From: Datnioides undecimradiatus
Taxonomy: Eukaryota > Chordata > Actinopteri > Lobotiformes > Datnioididae
Assembly (NCBI GenBank): GCA_008933995.1
Contig: WARS01000011.1
Span: forward strand, 16,432,016 to 16,496,015
Reading direction: 5' to 3'
DNA length: 64,000 nt
Under the pieces are notes generated by a model. The model made no database searches. It was not told the DNA's origin and was given only the letters and a program-made list of their open reading frames with translations. Position 1 is the stretch's first letter; each line of letters opens with the position of its first letter. This document shows, piece by piece, positions 35,795-48,630 of the stretch. A program made the translations under genes and the position numbers.

Positions 35795-38700
35795 TATAGC
35801 GGACTTGATCCACAGAACTTTTCTGACTGCACAGATTTGACTTGGATGAGTTCAGACACGTGACATTTACAACACGCAGAACTGGTGGTTGAGTTCCCCG
35901 GTCAACTAAATAAGTGCTGTGAAAGCGTGGGACGCCGCGCTGGCTGAAAAAGTAACTTTTATATCACATTTAATATCATTAATTATCGATAATTCATTAT
36001 AAGTATGTCCAGGTCCCAGCCAGGACAGCAGTGCAGCTATCAGTGGCCTCAGGGGGGGATGGACAGATTAACAAGGGGAGTGCATTTTGATTTTGATCTA
36101 AAGCAAACAGTCCCCCCCCCCCACACACACACACCCACACACACACACGCAAACACACTGCTTTGATGACGCAGACAGTTTCACTTTTACTCGCCCAGCT
36201 TTTGAGTTATCCATCTCTGAGGTTTTGGCCTCCACCCAACTACATCAAAAACATATTTTATCACTGACACACAGTGGTGTCCAGCCCGAGCCGTGCACAT
36301 AGTTTTGGTTTTACTTCTTAGGTTTTGGGAGGGCATCTCTGTTTTATGCTTGTTTGTTTCTGTGTTTTTATTTACTTTTCGTTCAACACTGTCCGCCTCT
36401 TTTACACAATCATAATTCTGCTCACAGTGTAGTCGCTAAGAAAACTCAAACAGAAACACTGATTCCTGCTTGCTGCTCATTTTGAATTATGCCATTTTTT
36501 TTCTTAATTGCAAACACTACAAATAAATATTCAGGCTCCACCGTGCGTGTTGGGGTAAAACCATATATTCACCACTATAATCAGGCACCGTAAAAACTAC
36601 AGAGTACGTCCCAAGTCGCTGAAACGCTGTAAACTGTGCCTCTGATAAAAAGATAAAAATAAAAACTTCAGTATGGTTTAAAAGAAATACAGTGTCAGAT
36701 TTTTATTGCTCCGTGGGTGTGTCTGTATTACTTACTGTATGCTGTAATAAGATATAAAACGAACAGCTTTGTTGTGCCAGTATCTCGGCGGTACATCGTA
36801 ACCTTCCCCCCCAGAAATTAACAACTGCGAAGCTGCGCGCTTTATAGATAAAGCAGGGAACACGCCACACAGTCACTTCTTGTTTTACTGCATACCAAAT
36901 GTCTAGTTTCAGATGATGCTGACGAGCTGCAACCGCATTCACCCAGACTGCGATGATGTCACTTTCCAAGTGAAGAACATGGCAGCCGAATGGCACGTCG
37001 CCACGCTGCATTTGCCATCAGATTAGCGAGGCTGTCTCAATCTCAAGCTGCGCTCGTAAGCCAAGCAGGAACACCGATACGAATCATGCAGGTAAAACTC
37101 GCTAGAAGGACTGGTTTGGACAATCTAGTTGTTCTGTCTCGAGCGTATCAGAAGCAGCGTGCAGGTTTTACCCATTAACTCTATCTGTGAGTTCATGCCG
37201 CCCTGGCTTTTCTATGGAATTCCTGGCAGAAGTCTGGGAAACCATTAACAGCACTTCCAGTCTGTTCCAGCGAGGAGGCGTGTGGACTACAGTCTGTGGC
37301 GCTGACCTACATTCATGTATTCTGTTTTCCACATGAGAGGAGAATGTGCATCACCAGATAGCATGTCTGTGGGACATAAAGGAAAGGCACTCGTGGTTGT
37401 GTGCGTGAAGCCAAACAATAATGGGGGGTTGAATCAACATTTTTGGAAGAGCTAATGTAAAATCTCATCACAAAGGAAGCTCTGATGTGCTCTTCAATTA
37501 AATCTGCGCTTTGAATTGATGCAGAGCTACACTATTACAAGTGACAGAATAAACAGCGAGGCTGCTCTGGTTTCCTTCTGCTTTATAACATGCACATCAG
37601 CCAAAGCACAATCTAATCTTAATGAAAGCTTGGCATCCTCTTCCTTTCGGCGTAATCTGCACACTGACTTCATTTAAAACTGTAAAGCTAAAATGTCAAA
37701 TGCATTAAGAACAGAATAAAAGACAAAGCTGTGGAGGTTTTCTACTATCAATACAACCGCTGTTTTCCCCACTTATAGGCCTTCTGCATCTTTTTCTCCC
37801 CGGTTACCAAACGCTGTATGATACATGGCCAGTGGTCTGGAAAGTCACCAGACTTGTTTATCTTGCCCCAACCAGACTGGTTACCGCATGTTTTATGGCT
37901 GTGGCCGAATGAGAGAATTGAACTGTTTCGCATGTGACAGCTTCACGGGTCTGCTCTGGGTAGATATTAGCGCTCTGTAGGGGAGTAAGACGGGGAGAAG
38001 AGAAATGGAAGGGAAACTTTTTTTAAAAAAAGGACAACGTTGTGCAGCGGTGGGAAAATCACAGATGCGGTTTCATGGCAGGGTTTGAGGTGAATTTAAG
38101 ACTTTTTAATAACACACCGAATGCACTTTAATACCCGATTTGCCAAATTATAAATGGAAAACTAGTGAAGACGATATTTTTCAGGACTTCCCAGCAATAA
38201 ACAAATAGTTACGGATGATTTAATTGATTAAATCAACACAACGTGCATCTAAAGTGGCTTTAAAACTGATTTATGGATTGACTGATTAAAAAAGATTAGA
38301 ATATCTAAGTTCATTTAAGCTTTTGCTGCAATCAACACTTCACCGTTTGAGCAGGATGTCCTTTGTAGCCACCGTAGCTAGCTTAGTGATGGCTTGAGCT
38401 TGTGTTAGCTACAGATCTGGTGCTGCCGCTGCTATGAGAAGGGGCTGTGACGTCACGATTGACAGCTTGTGTGTGCTTACGATTGAGTCTGGGGGTGTGT
38501 GGCCGTGGTTCTACGCCTAGAGATAACATTACCAGCGGGAAATATTTTATATTTGTTTGAAGGAGTCTTTATGCGCAGTCTCTGGTGCTGACTGAAACTT
38601 CACAAAAGGTTCACGTTCGAGCCGCTGCTGCAACAATCCCGCTTCAATAAGTGTGTAATGTCTCGAGACAAAGGTCTTTCTTTGGAGGGGGAACTCAATT

Positions 38701-41700
38701 CAAAGACATTTTAAGACATTTCGAGACCCTGTCTTGTCTAATAAGTCACACGGCGAAGAGAGAAGAAGAATGAAGATGGCTGAGCTTAACTCTGACCTCA
38801 ACCCTCTGGCTGACTGAGCTCAGGAATCTGCTAAATTCCCCATTCCCACAAGCCTCCCTCAGCGCGAGCTCACTGCAGGATGAATCCAGGAAGTGCAGCG
38901 CTTCTTCTCCTCCTCTACATCAGTCTTCTATCCGTTCGATACAACCATGAAAATCTGAGAACCGAAGTCCCTCTTGAAGATGTCTGTATTTGTTTACAGC
39001 ACATGGTGCTTGCCTGCTTGTATGTATACATCAGTGTCTGTGTAACTTCCCAGCGCCGCATGACGGAGCTCATTTTTAGCGAAGCCAGCGTTATTTTTTT
39101 TCCACCGACTGCAAATTCAAACATTTGCCCACAGCAGTTTTAAGACAAGTGTGTCTAAATTTAACTCATTCTCATCTGGGACCATGGTTTCCTGTCACAG
39201 CTAATTTAATCAATCATCCTGTTTAATCATAGAGTGGAGGCTCCCTTAAACTAGAGTGGAGGCTCTTTAGTCGAGGCTAGTTTGAGTAAATCATCTGACC
39301 CCTGTAATGTGCCTGTAATCAGTCAACATAAAACAACACGAGCTGATGGTTTTGCTAGTATCAACTGTTTGACAAGAGATTTGTCTGGAAGTGAATGTCT
39401 TTACGAAACCATATGTACCATGACATAATGAATCAAAGCTCTCAAAATCAAAATGCCTCTTCATATTAAACATCCAGCTCGCTGTGCTGTGCTGTGCTGT
39501 GCTGTGCTGTGCTGTGCTGTGCTGTGCTGTGCTGTGCTGTGCCGCAAACTGTTTATTTTTCTTACAAAGTAATTAGCCTTTCCTCCGGCAATGATAATTA
39601 TATTTCCAAAACAAAGTCATTAGCAAAGTGTTATGTGCAATGAACTGAAATGACCTTTACAATACAAATCTAAATAGGCTGCTTACAAGCAGCTGCGCTT
39701 TTTAAATGCAGTCTGCGATTATGAAAAACTTTGCTTATTGCTTCTCAATCCTCTTTAGGTGTTTGAGTTTGTGTGTCTGTGCGTGTGCCTGTGAGGAGTG
39801 AAACAGCGCTGGGCTAATATGTGAAAGCGGAGCCACTAGTATGTAACGACTTCACTGCTGCAATGCAAACCACAAAACACACAACACCCTTATTTTTCCT
39901 TTAAGACTTGGAACTGGGCTAAATTTCTCCCTTGCAGAGTTAAAGGAAAAACTATTTGGCAGGTGATGTCGTGACGTTTTCAAATCCCAGATAAGGGAGT
40001 ATGGTTTGGTGAACCGAGGGAGTGAAACAACCATAACTCGAGTACTTAACATGCATAGACTAAAACACTGTAAGCGTCAAAACTCTGAAATTGTAAACTT
40101 ATTGTTGGAAATGCTGACAAAAAAAACATGGTGTAGCTTTCCTTTTTGAATTTGCGTAGTCCGAATGACTCATCGCTGCACTGCAAAATAAACAAATCTG
40201 CGAATTTGGATCAAAGACTCGAAACAAAGGAAGGGCGAACGTGCCTGAGTAAGATTAGTGGATGTTTTTCACACTGAACAGACAAGTAAACAGAAACATT
40301 TTTCAACCGGGGACAAATGAGGCTTGTCACCACAAAACACTGACCATTAGTAAAGGGCTCTGAGTGTGTGTGTGTGTGTGTGTGTGAAGGGGGCTGACGT
40401 CTGCGCCATCACCGCAGTGAACTGATGAGACATTTGTTCTCCGTCCGTCTCTTAAAAACATCAATGAAAAACAACGAAAAAAAGACCAGAAAGACATTTA
40501 TCCGTGACACATCCTGTCTCGTAGCTGTACGTAACCATCCGTCGTCCGCGGAGTGAAGTTTACACGCTGACAGGAGGAGGTTAAATCAAATGAACACAGC
40601 TGATCTACAAGAGCTTCCTCTATTCAAGTGCTCAGTTTCCTTAAAGGTCAAACTTCGCGAGTCAAGGTTCAACAAAGTTGGGATTTGTTCCATATTCACC
40701 ATCTCCCCCCCTGTGTGGTGAATTTCTCAAAAATAAACGTCTTTCTTGTAAAAGTCTGTCATTTCACATGTTGGGACGGCCGGGACGTTACGCTGCTTTC
40801 ATAAAAAATGGGATTTGTGCTGCACTTACTGACGTTTTCAGCAGGAATGCGTCAATATGTGTACCACGATGAGACGTATCTGTCCGGTGCTGAGTGGCGT
40901 GCATTAGTGTAAGGAGAGGCTGTGGGTGTACGAGACCCTCAGGTCTACAGAGCAGCTTGGACAACGTTTCTCCTCCATTTTCTGGTTCATACCGGGCTGG
41001 CTGCCAAGTTTAAACTGCCACAGCTGAACCAAGCTGAACTCTGGGTGCTACTTTGCTACGTTGTGACACGCCGCAAGCCACTGGAAATAATGAGCTTCAA
41101 AGAACAGAGATGCCATTATCGCATCGTGACCGCGAGGGATTTTTAATCACCGATGACATGAGAGATCGAGATAATTCTGACTGAATTGAATCTAAACAGA
41201 GACAGAGGGGAAGAAAAAGGAACAACATGTGCGTAGTTGAGAGGAAAAGAGAGAGGAGAGGGACATTTGAGAAGAGAAGAGAAGAGAAGAGAAGAGAAGA
41301 GAAGAGAAGAGAAGAAGCTGAGACACAGCTCCAAGAATGCATGACAGGGTCAAAAGGACTCTGCCATGTCTGCCAATGTTTAAAGTGGGCCTTAAAAGCC
41401 TGGAGGACACACAAACATGAAAAAGCCCACTGCTGAGTAAGCTAACAGTAACAGCGTTTACAGCAGCCAATCAGATACGCAGATAAAACAAAGCTGGAGT
41501 TTATGTCCCGACCTGGAAAGCCCTTTGCTGATTTTAGCAATCTTATACATCGCCTGACCACTTAACTTCATGGTAATTTCATTTACTCTGAAGTGTGGCA
41601 GTGGGGCGCTGAAACAAATACTTCCAATTATGTGTGCTCAGCAGTGATCTTGAAGGGACGTATAATTCATTACCACTAATAGCCCCTTGTTTATCTCGCA

Positions 41701-44700
41701 ATGTTCCTCTGCAGAGGAGCTTTGGTTCATCCCTTTTCGTCTCAAGTTTCCTCCTTTTGAATGGAAAAAAAAAAAAGGGGGGTGTTGTCACAGCGAAATC
41801 AAAAGTTGGACAGGATGTGGGTGAAAATATTTGGGCTTTGGAACAAAATGACCAGCTTTATTATGATTGGTTCAGACTGAGCAAGCCTCACAGATTTCAG
41901 GCAGTGAAAAAAAAATCTGTTGTGTCATCACACATTATGTAAAATAAATGACCAGCGTCAACATTATCTGTGACATCGTTACTCATGTGTATAGCTTGTT
42001 ATTATTATTGTGTATAGCTTGTTATTAGCTTTGTGAGATATGGCTCCTTCAGCTCTTAATGATTTCTGCTGTGTTTTCTTCTGACTGTGGGATTAAATTA
42101 ATTTATATCAGCTATCAGCTCTTCTGTTACGGAGCAGCTGTATCGTTTCCTCTCCCTGTTCGCTCTGTACTTTCTCTGCTGAGAGGTGTTGCAATGGCTT
42201 GAAGGAGGCAGCAGCACAAAAAAAAAAAAAGCCAAGTATGATGAAATATGTTTGGCTGATCAGAACGCTAGGTGTCTTTGCAGATATAATAAATTCATCC
42301 AAGCAATACGGATATTTAACCTCAGCTGAAAACATTCATCCAAAGCAAAGACAAGGATTTTTTCGGTGTCCTGAACAACCTGACACAAGACCAGAGAGTG
42401 CACGGCTAACAATGCTCTCCTCTGGGGGATGGCGTCTCCATGCCAACCACGAGCATCAGCATGTCAGCGTTACCACGACTACATCAACACTGGCAGACAC
42501 CCAGAATCCTTCTGATGGTTAAGGCTTCACTCAGCTTGACACTTGTAGACATTTTGGGTTACATTAGCTCACACTTTAACTGCACTGGAGCTAAACGGAC
42601 AAAGCCAGAGAAACAACATCAATCTGTGAGCTAACTAGTGAGCGCGATGCCAAAGAAGCTGATCAAAACATGAACAAACACAGATGGCAATGATTTCTAT
42701 TTTCCATTTATTTGTGATAATGCAAGCACATAGAGACTCTACTTCCAAAAACAATTTTTCTGTTAAACATCAACGGGGAACTAAACTGTTATCCAAAATG
42801 CATCGAGTGAGACGCTGGGCACATCCTAAACTGGCTGCCAGTGTATGACAGGGCTAAAACAAATAGTCAGACAAACACTCACATCTACAGGAGTCTTTAG
42901 CTTTTCTAATTAACCCACCGTGCAAACTCCACACACAGAGCATCTAGCTGGCCTGGTTGCCACAAGCTGTGAGGTAATAGTGAAACTAAACAGCTATGTC
43001 ATACTCAGCAGGCGTTCCGACTGAAAATAGCATCGCGTGAAGCTACATTTAGCCTAAGTGGCCAAAAAGTTGAAAACACAACATCTGTCATACATCACAT
43101 TATAAAACTGTTACAGGAAACTTGTCAGCAAACAGCTGCCTGCTCACACATAGAAGAGGAGTCCTGTTTTAACTCTGTTGGGGTCTCCACTAACCTCAGG
43201 AGAACACTTGTGTCCTTAGCTGCTAAATGGTCCGCTAACTTGGCTGTTTTATTGTTATTATTGTTCTTTTATTACTGAAAAGAGCTGCCTGCTTCACCTG
43301 GAAACAGAGATAATAAGAGCAGAGGGGGAAAAAAAACACCAAAACAAGGTCCTAATTACCAAAACAAAGAGCTAAAGGACACTAAAATGCTCCCAAGTCC
43401 TAGCAGGACTGAATGCTTTTACTACATGCACTATGCTAATGCTAATGCAGTGAGTGCCAAATGACACTGCATTAGGGTTCATCGTGGCACAGCCAATGCC
43501 AGACAATAGTTTAGTGAAATGACTAAATTTTATTGTTTGTCTTAACATGGTCTTAATAAATGCCATGTGAAACGTGAGAAGTCAGCAAAGCTAGCAAGCT
43601 ATCAGCAATACCAACAGAGTTACAAGATGCTGGATGCTAACTTGCTTCTTTCTTCAAGTCTTTTTCAGTCTAATGCCACTTAACCACAAAATCTGCGGTT
43701 GTGTGAGAGAAAGAGGGAGGCAGCGGTGGTAAAAAGACCGAGTTCTTGGAGACATCTGTAATCTCCTTCAGTGTGAAACAACAGAGCACTGGGCCAACAC
43801 AGACAGGAATGCAGAAGCATGAGGATAGACAGCGTGTGTGTGTGTGAAGACGAGGGCCTAGCCTTTGTCAAGATTTATGAGCAAGCAAACAGGAGAGTGA
43901 AAACATTTGCTCTCCATAGTCACCGCAGCCAGCAAAGGGGACCTCAGCCAACGAAATAACACACAATCAGCGTTCAAAAGGTGCCCTAAGTGGGCCACTG
44001 CATGCTCCTGTAACCCAAGCCTGGTTTCACCGGTTGAGCTTCGTCTACCTGCTGACAGTGCTGTATTTCCTTGTGTGTTGTAACCAGCGCATGGAATGTT
44101 AATCTGTAACATGTTTTTCAGACAATACAAACACCCCATGAGCCCCTGGTCAGCACTTATAAAAACAGGGAACAGTACCAAGACTTGATGCTGGACGACC
44201 CTCTGTTATCAGTGGACACACGTTCTTCTCAGGACTGGGAACCAAATATCTTTTGCTTTACACCGATACGGCCTCCATGTGGTTTTGTAATGTGTTGCCA
44301 TATGGAGGACAACTAACCTCTTGTCCAGATTAAAAGTCTGGCTGGCGGGCTGGAGGAGTCCCAGGGGAGCTAGCTCATTCTCAAACTGAATAATGCTCGG
44401 GTCTGGTGTGGATCACAGAAGGTTTTATCCCACTATCAGCAGCGAGGGGGGGAGACAGACACTTACTATACTCTGGATCAAGCTAAATCGCAAAAAGATA
44501 AATGGATAATAACTAAAGTCTATGAAAAGATGCAATGGAGATTACTATTTCACATTTGTCATTGTTTTAAGTCATTTATAACCTTGCTCTGCAACGCCTT
44601 CCCTAGCTAACCCACAACTTTAAGCTCAGTTTAATGCAAGAACCCATCACTGTTTTTGGTTCGACCGCAAGAATTCAACAGAAATTTGTTGCCTTAGTTT

Positions 44701-47700
44701 CTGCTACGTGTCATTATTGGGACACAGGTGACGCAGATCCAGTGCCAACGCCTCAGATTTCATGTTACGCAACCTGCCATTAGATCAGATTGGACAGATA
44801 CCCGCGCACAACAGGGCGGGTTGGTTTCACTCTATTGTGCACCCTTTTGTGTTTGTTCAAAGCTGATGGCTGTATCTCAGATCAGTGCATCAGGTGTTGT
44901 CAGGTGCAAAATCTACAGAACATGATACCAGGCTCCCAGTCTCCTTGCTTCCATAAAAAAAAAACAAATGTAATATTCATGAGCGGACACATACGAGATT
45001 TCTGACTTTAAAATGAGATCAACTTATTCAGCGAGAGACAATACAAGCCGGCTCAAAGACCAGGATTACCAACAGACGAGTAATTGTAACAAGCAGTGCG
45101 GTTGTAGCCTGCAGCGCTTACATCTGCCCCTCACACAAAAGCCTCCGAGGCCCTTTATTCTGCAGCAATGCAATGCAATTAACCCTCCAGATCAAGATTT
45201 TGTATTGTATTCCAATGAGCTCAAGGTCTAACTACGGGATTAGTTTTGGCGGAGGTTCAAAGTACAGCAGAAATCATTTAGACCAAACCAGATTTACTTT
45301 TCTCTTTTACTGAAACCAGGACATCTGCCCGGACAGTTGTCTCTGATATGGGTGTCTTTAGCGGCAAACGGAGGGGAAAAGATGAAAAGAAGAAGACAGA
45401 TGCGAAGGGGATAACGAAACAGAGGTGAAGCATTTGTGACAGACTGACTTGCTGATTGAGCAACAGCAGAAGCCAAAGGAGAAAAAGACCCGCAGATATG
45501 TGGAGTAAAAGCCAAAACAAGACAGAGAAAATGGAAAAAGACATGTATGGAGCACACCCTGACATGTTTCCCGACATTAACCAAAACCCCCTCTCCTCCC
45601 AGCATCCATTTGATCAAGGCCACATGCAGTTACTGCCCAACACCACATCTCAGAGACAGTTAACATTCCTGCAGTTCACATGCTCACCAGGATCACCGTT
45701 AAAAAACAAAACGGCTCCCATAGACCTCAGCGATGGGGAAAGTCGGGGAGGAAAGGAGCAATGAGCAGATGAAGAGGAGGAGGAATGGGAGGAGGAGTGC
45801 ACCGGAAAGGGTTGACCTCCGTTCTGTGTGTTCTGAGTGTTGCCACAGCTGTATCTGGTTCAGCAGAACACAAGTCACATCAAGGGGAGTTATTTGGGCC
45901 GGCAGGGAAGACTCAGCAGAGGGAAAAGCACAAAAACACCGCCACACAAACCTCCTCCTGTACAGTGTTTGTTGACTCTTGGCTCTTAAACTCTATTTCA
46001 AGGAAGAGGGTTTTGGTACCTTAACCGAAATTGTACTTATTTTAGTAGCAGAGTCTTCACTGGTTACCTAGCAACATGATAATGACAACAAGAATCCAAG
46101 AAGTTACAGCACATGGTCACGTTATATTAGCAAATTGTGATTGTCACATTGTTTTGTATCCAAACAAACACCATAAAACACATTTACTGAGCTTTAGATG
46201 CGCTGTGGTGCCCATTTTGCTACCTTTAAATGGACAGGCTAGCTGTTTCCACCTGCTTTCAGTCTTTGTGCTAAGCTAGGCTAACAGTCTCCTGGCTCCA
46301 GGTTCATATTTACTGTACAAACATGAAAATAGTCTCTATCCTCTAAGTCTTGGCACAAGAGTAATGAACATAAATTTCAATACAAACAACTTTACAAAAA
46401 ATATTACAAAAATATTTAAATACAGAACAACTATACAACAATTTTCAATTGTCTTTACTAAAGACACACTTACTCAGAACTGAACACAAAGTTGACCTCA
46501 GATCCAAACTTTTAGGCAAAACTGTCAAACTTTTGAAAAGTATGACACAGCTGTGAAAACAAAAATGGCAAAAATAAAATATATATATATGGATACTTTT
46601 GTTTCCCTGTTTTTGATCAAGTTTCCTTAAATGGACATCAAGGAATGTTTGATGATGAACAATGTGGCTCCGCGTGAGTTACGCAGCAATATTCATTTGA
46701 AGTTGCTAACACAAGCTTCCATAAGCTTGGCTGTATTAATGTGTGTTGTTTATGAGCTGAAATTATCATTTGTTAGACGACAAACCTGTTGTGCCTTCTC
46801 TAAAATGTGCATAGCTGTAACTTTAAAGGGACAGTTCATCAAAATTGCAGAGAGATATATATATATTTTTCTTTTAACCTTAAAGTCGCTCCAAGCATTT
46901 GATTGGTAGATGTGGCCTGACGCCTCCAGGGTTTACTAATGACATTCATCCTTTGTGATTTGGCTGGACTGGCCCTTTGAAATTATTCCTGGGTGGGGTG
47001 ACTAACTGTAACTAGCTGAACTGTATCACAAATGACCCCTGCGATAATGATCACCAGCTGTTTGAAAGAGATAATAACTCGGTGGTAGCAGCCCTTTCCT
47101 TCCTCCTGTGAGCTAATATTTCACCGGGGGTGTGTTTATGAAAATCAGCCATCACAAACACGACTGTGACAGAATATTAAAATTAGGGATGTTACGGTCA
47201 CAGGACAATGGCATCTTTGTGAGGTTACTGTTTAAACAAATATGCTAATACATGAGAGTAAAATGAGTCGTTCATTTAGAGTTTTTTACGTCATATATCT
47301 CCAGACGTCAGCTGCTTTACACTCTGGGCATGAATACTGTCAGTCACAGCTGTGAGCGTAGAGAACTGCAAACAAAGCGAGCCACTTGTTGGAAAGTAAC
47401 ACCTTGGGGAAACATCGCCTGTCGTCACTTGAAGTAGGTTTTCAGGAGGAATAGCGGGACACAGGACACCAAGTGTCAGTTCACATAAACTTTTAACTCG
47501 GCAGGTGAGGCTATGTTTGGAGTTCATGAGTATTGGCGTACAATACTGTATGTCTTGATGATATAACGCATAATTTAAATTAAAAACCCACAGAAATGAC
47601 TGCTGAGCACTGAGGATGTTACCAAAATCAATTTTAAAAAGAGGAATTTCTAGGATTATTATCTTACTTACTGGTATTGTTTCCCTAAAAAGGAAACTAA

Positions 47701-48593
47701 CCTAAATATTACTAAATTTAACTATGTTTCATCACTTTTAAACCAACAGAATTAACCAAAATACAGAGAAATGCCGAGGTCACAAAGTTTAAGATAACCT
47801 TACAACAAATTACTTATCTAAACACCCAGCCCATAATAATCCAGTCCACTACCTGCCTTTGTTGCTCAGGTGTCTTTGTCACATGACGACTGGTAGCTGT
47901 AATGTAACACTGCGACCGAGCTCAGGCCTGTTTGTCTCATCAAACTTTAAACAGAATCCAGAGAAACCTGTCTGTCACAACAAAAACACCCCATTTTAAC
48001 CATAATGTCAATGGTAGCAGTGTTTCATGACTGGTCGTGTAAATATGTGGATTATTTTCAGCCTCTGACGTTCATTTACTGTAGACACACTCTGTATGAT
48101 GTCAGTAATATAAAGAGTTTATAGGATAGAAACAAGAGACACCAACTCTTAAGAAAGTAAGGACGGTCTACACTCAAGAGACATTTATTTGTGGTATGGT
48201 TTCCTACTTAGGTGTATACATACTGTATATTATAGCATTATCAGTATTGGAGCTGCATATTGTTATTATTTAATATTCATTTCTTGAGTAATTGTTCATA
48301 TTTTTCCTAATAAAATGTTAAGAAACTGTGGAACAAAAAGTCAATTTACTGTTTTTACTGGAAATACTCGAGCTAAAACCTGAGATGTGAGGCACCTTAG
48401 CTTGACAATTAGCTGACCTTTCATTGTTGTGAAAGTGTGAATGTGGTCTTATGTCTGGGTGTGTGTGGATGTGTGTCTGCTTGGGTGGAGGTTGGCCTCG
48501 GATGCTGCAGGCAAACACTCTGACCTAATATTCATCCCAGACTGACACATTAAACCTACAAATACAAATGCTTCATTCATGCTGTGTGTCTGC

Positions 48594-48630
<37 letters not shown>

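Noticed and set aside
38448..38455. Perfect CRE as evidence of an alternative SNX33 promoter
   Set aside because: It is isolated, 12 kb inside an intron, with no CpG enrichment or exon nearby; kept only as a low-confidence motif.
41097..41470. Overlapping - strand open frames with repeated SSLLF units
   Set aside because: They are translations of the (GAAGA)9 array and its flanks, not a repeat protein.
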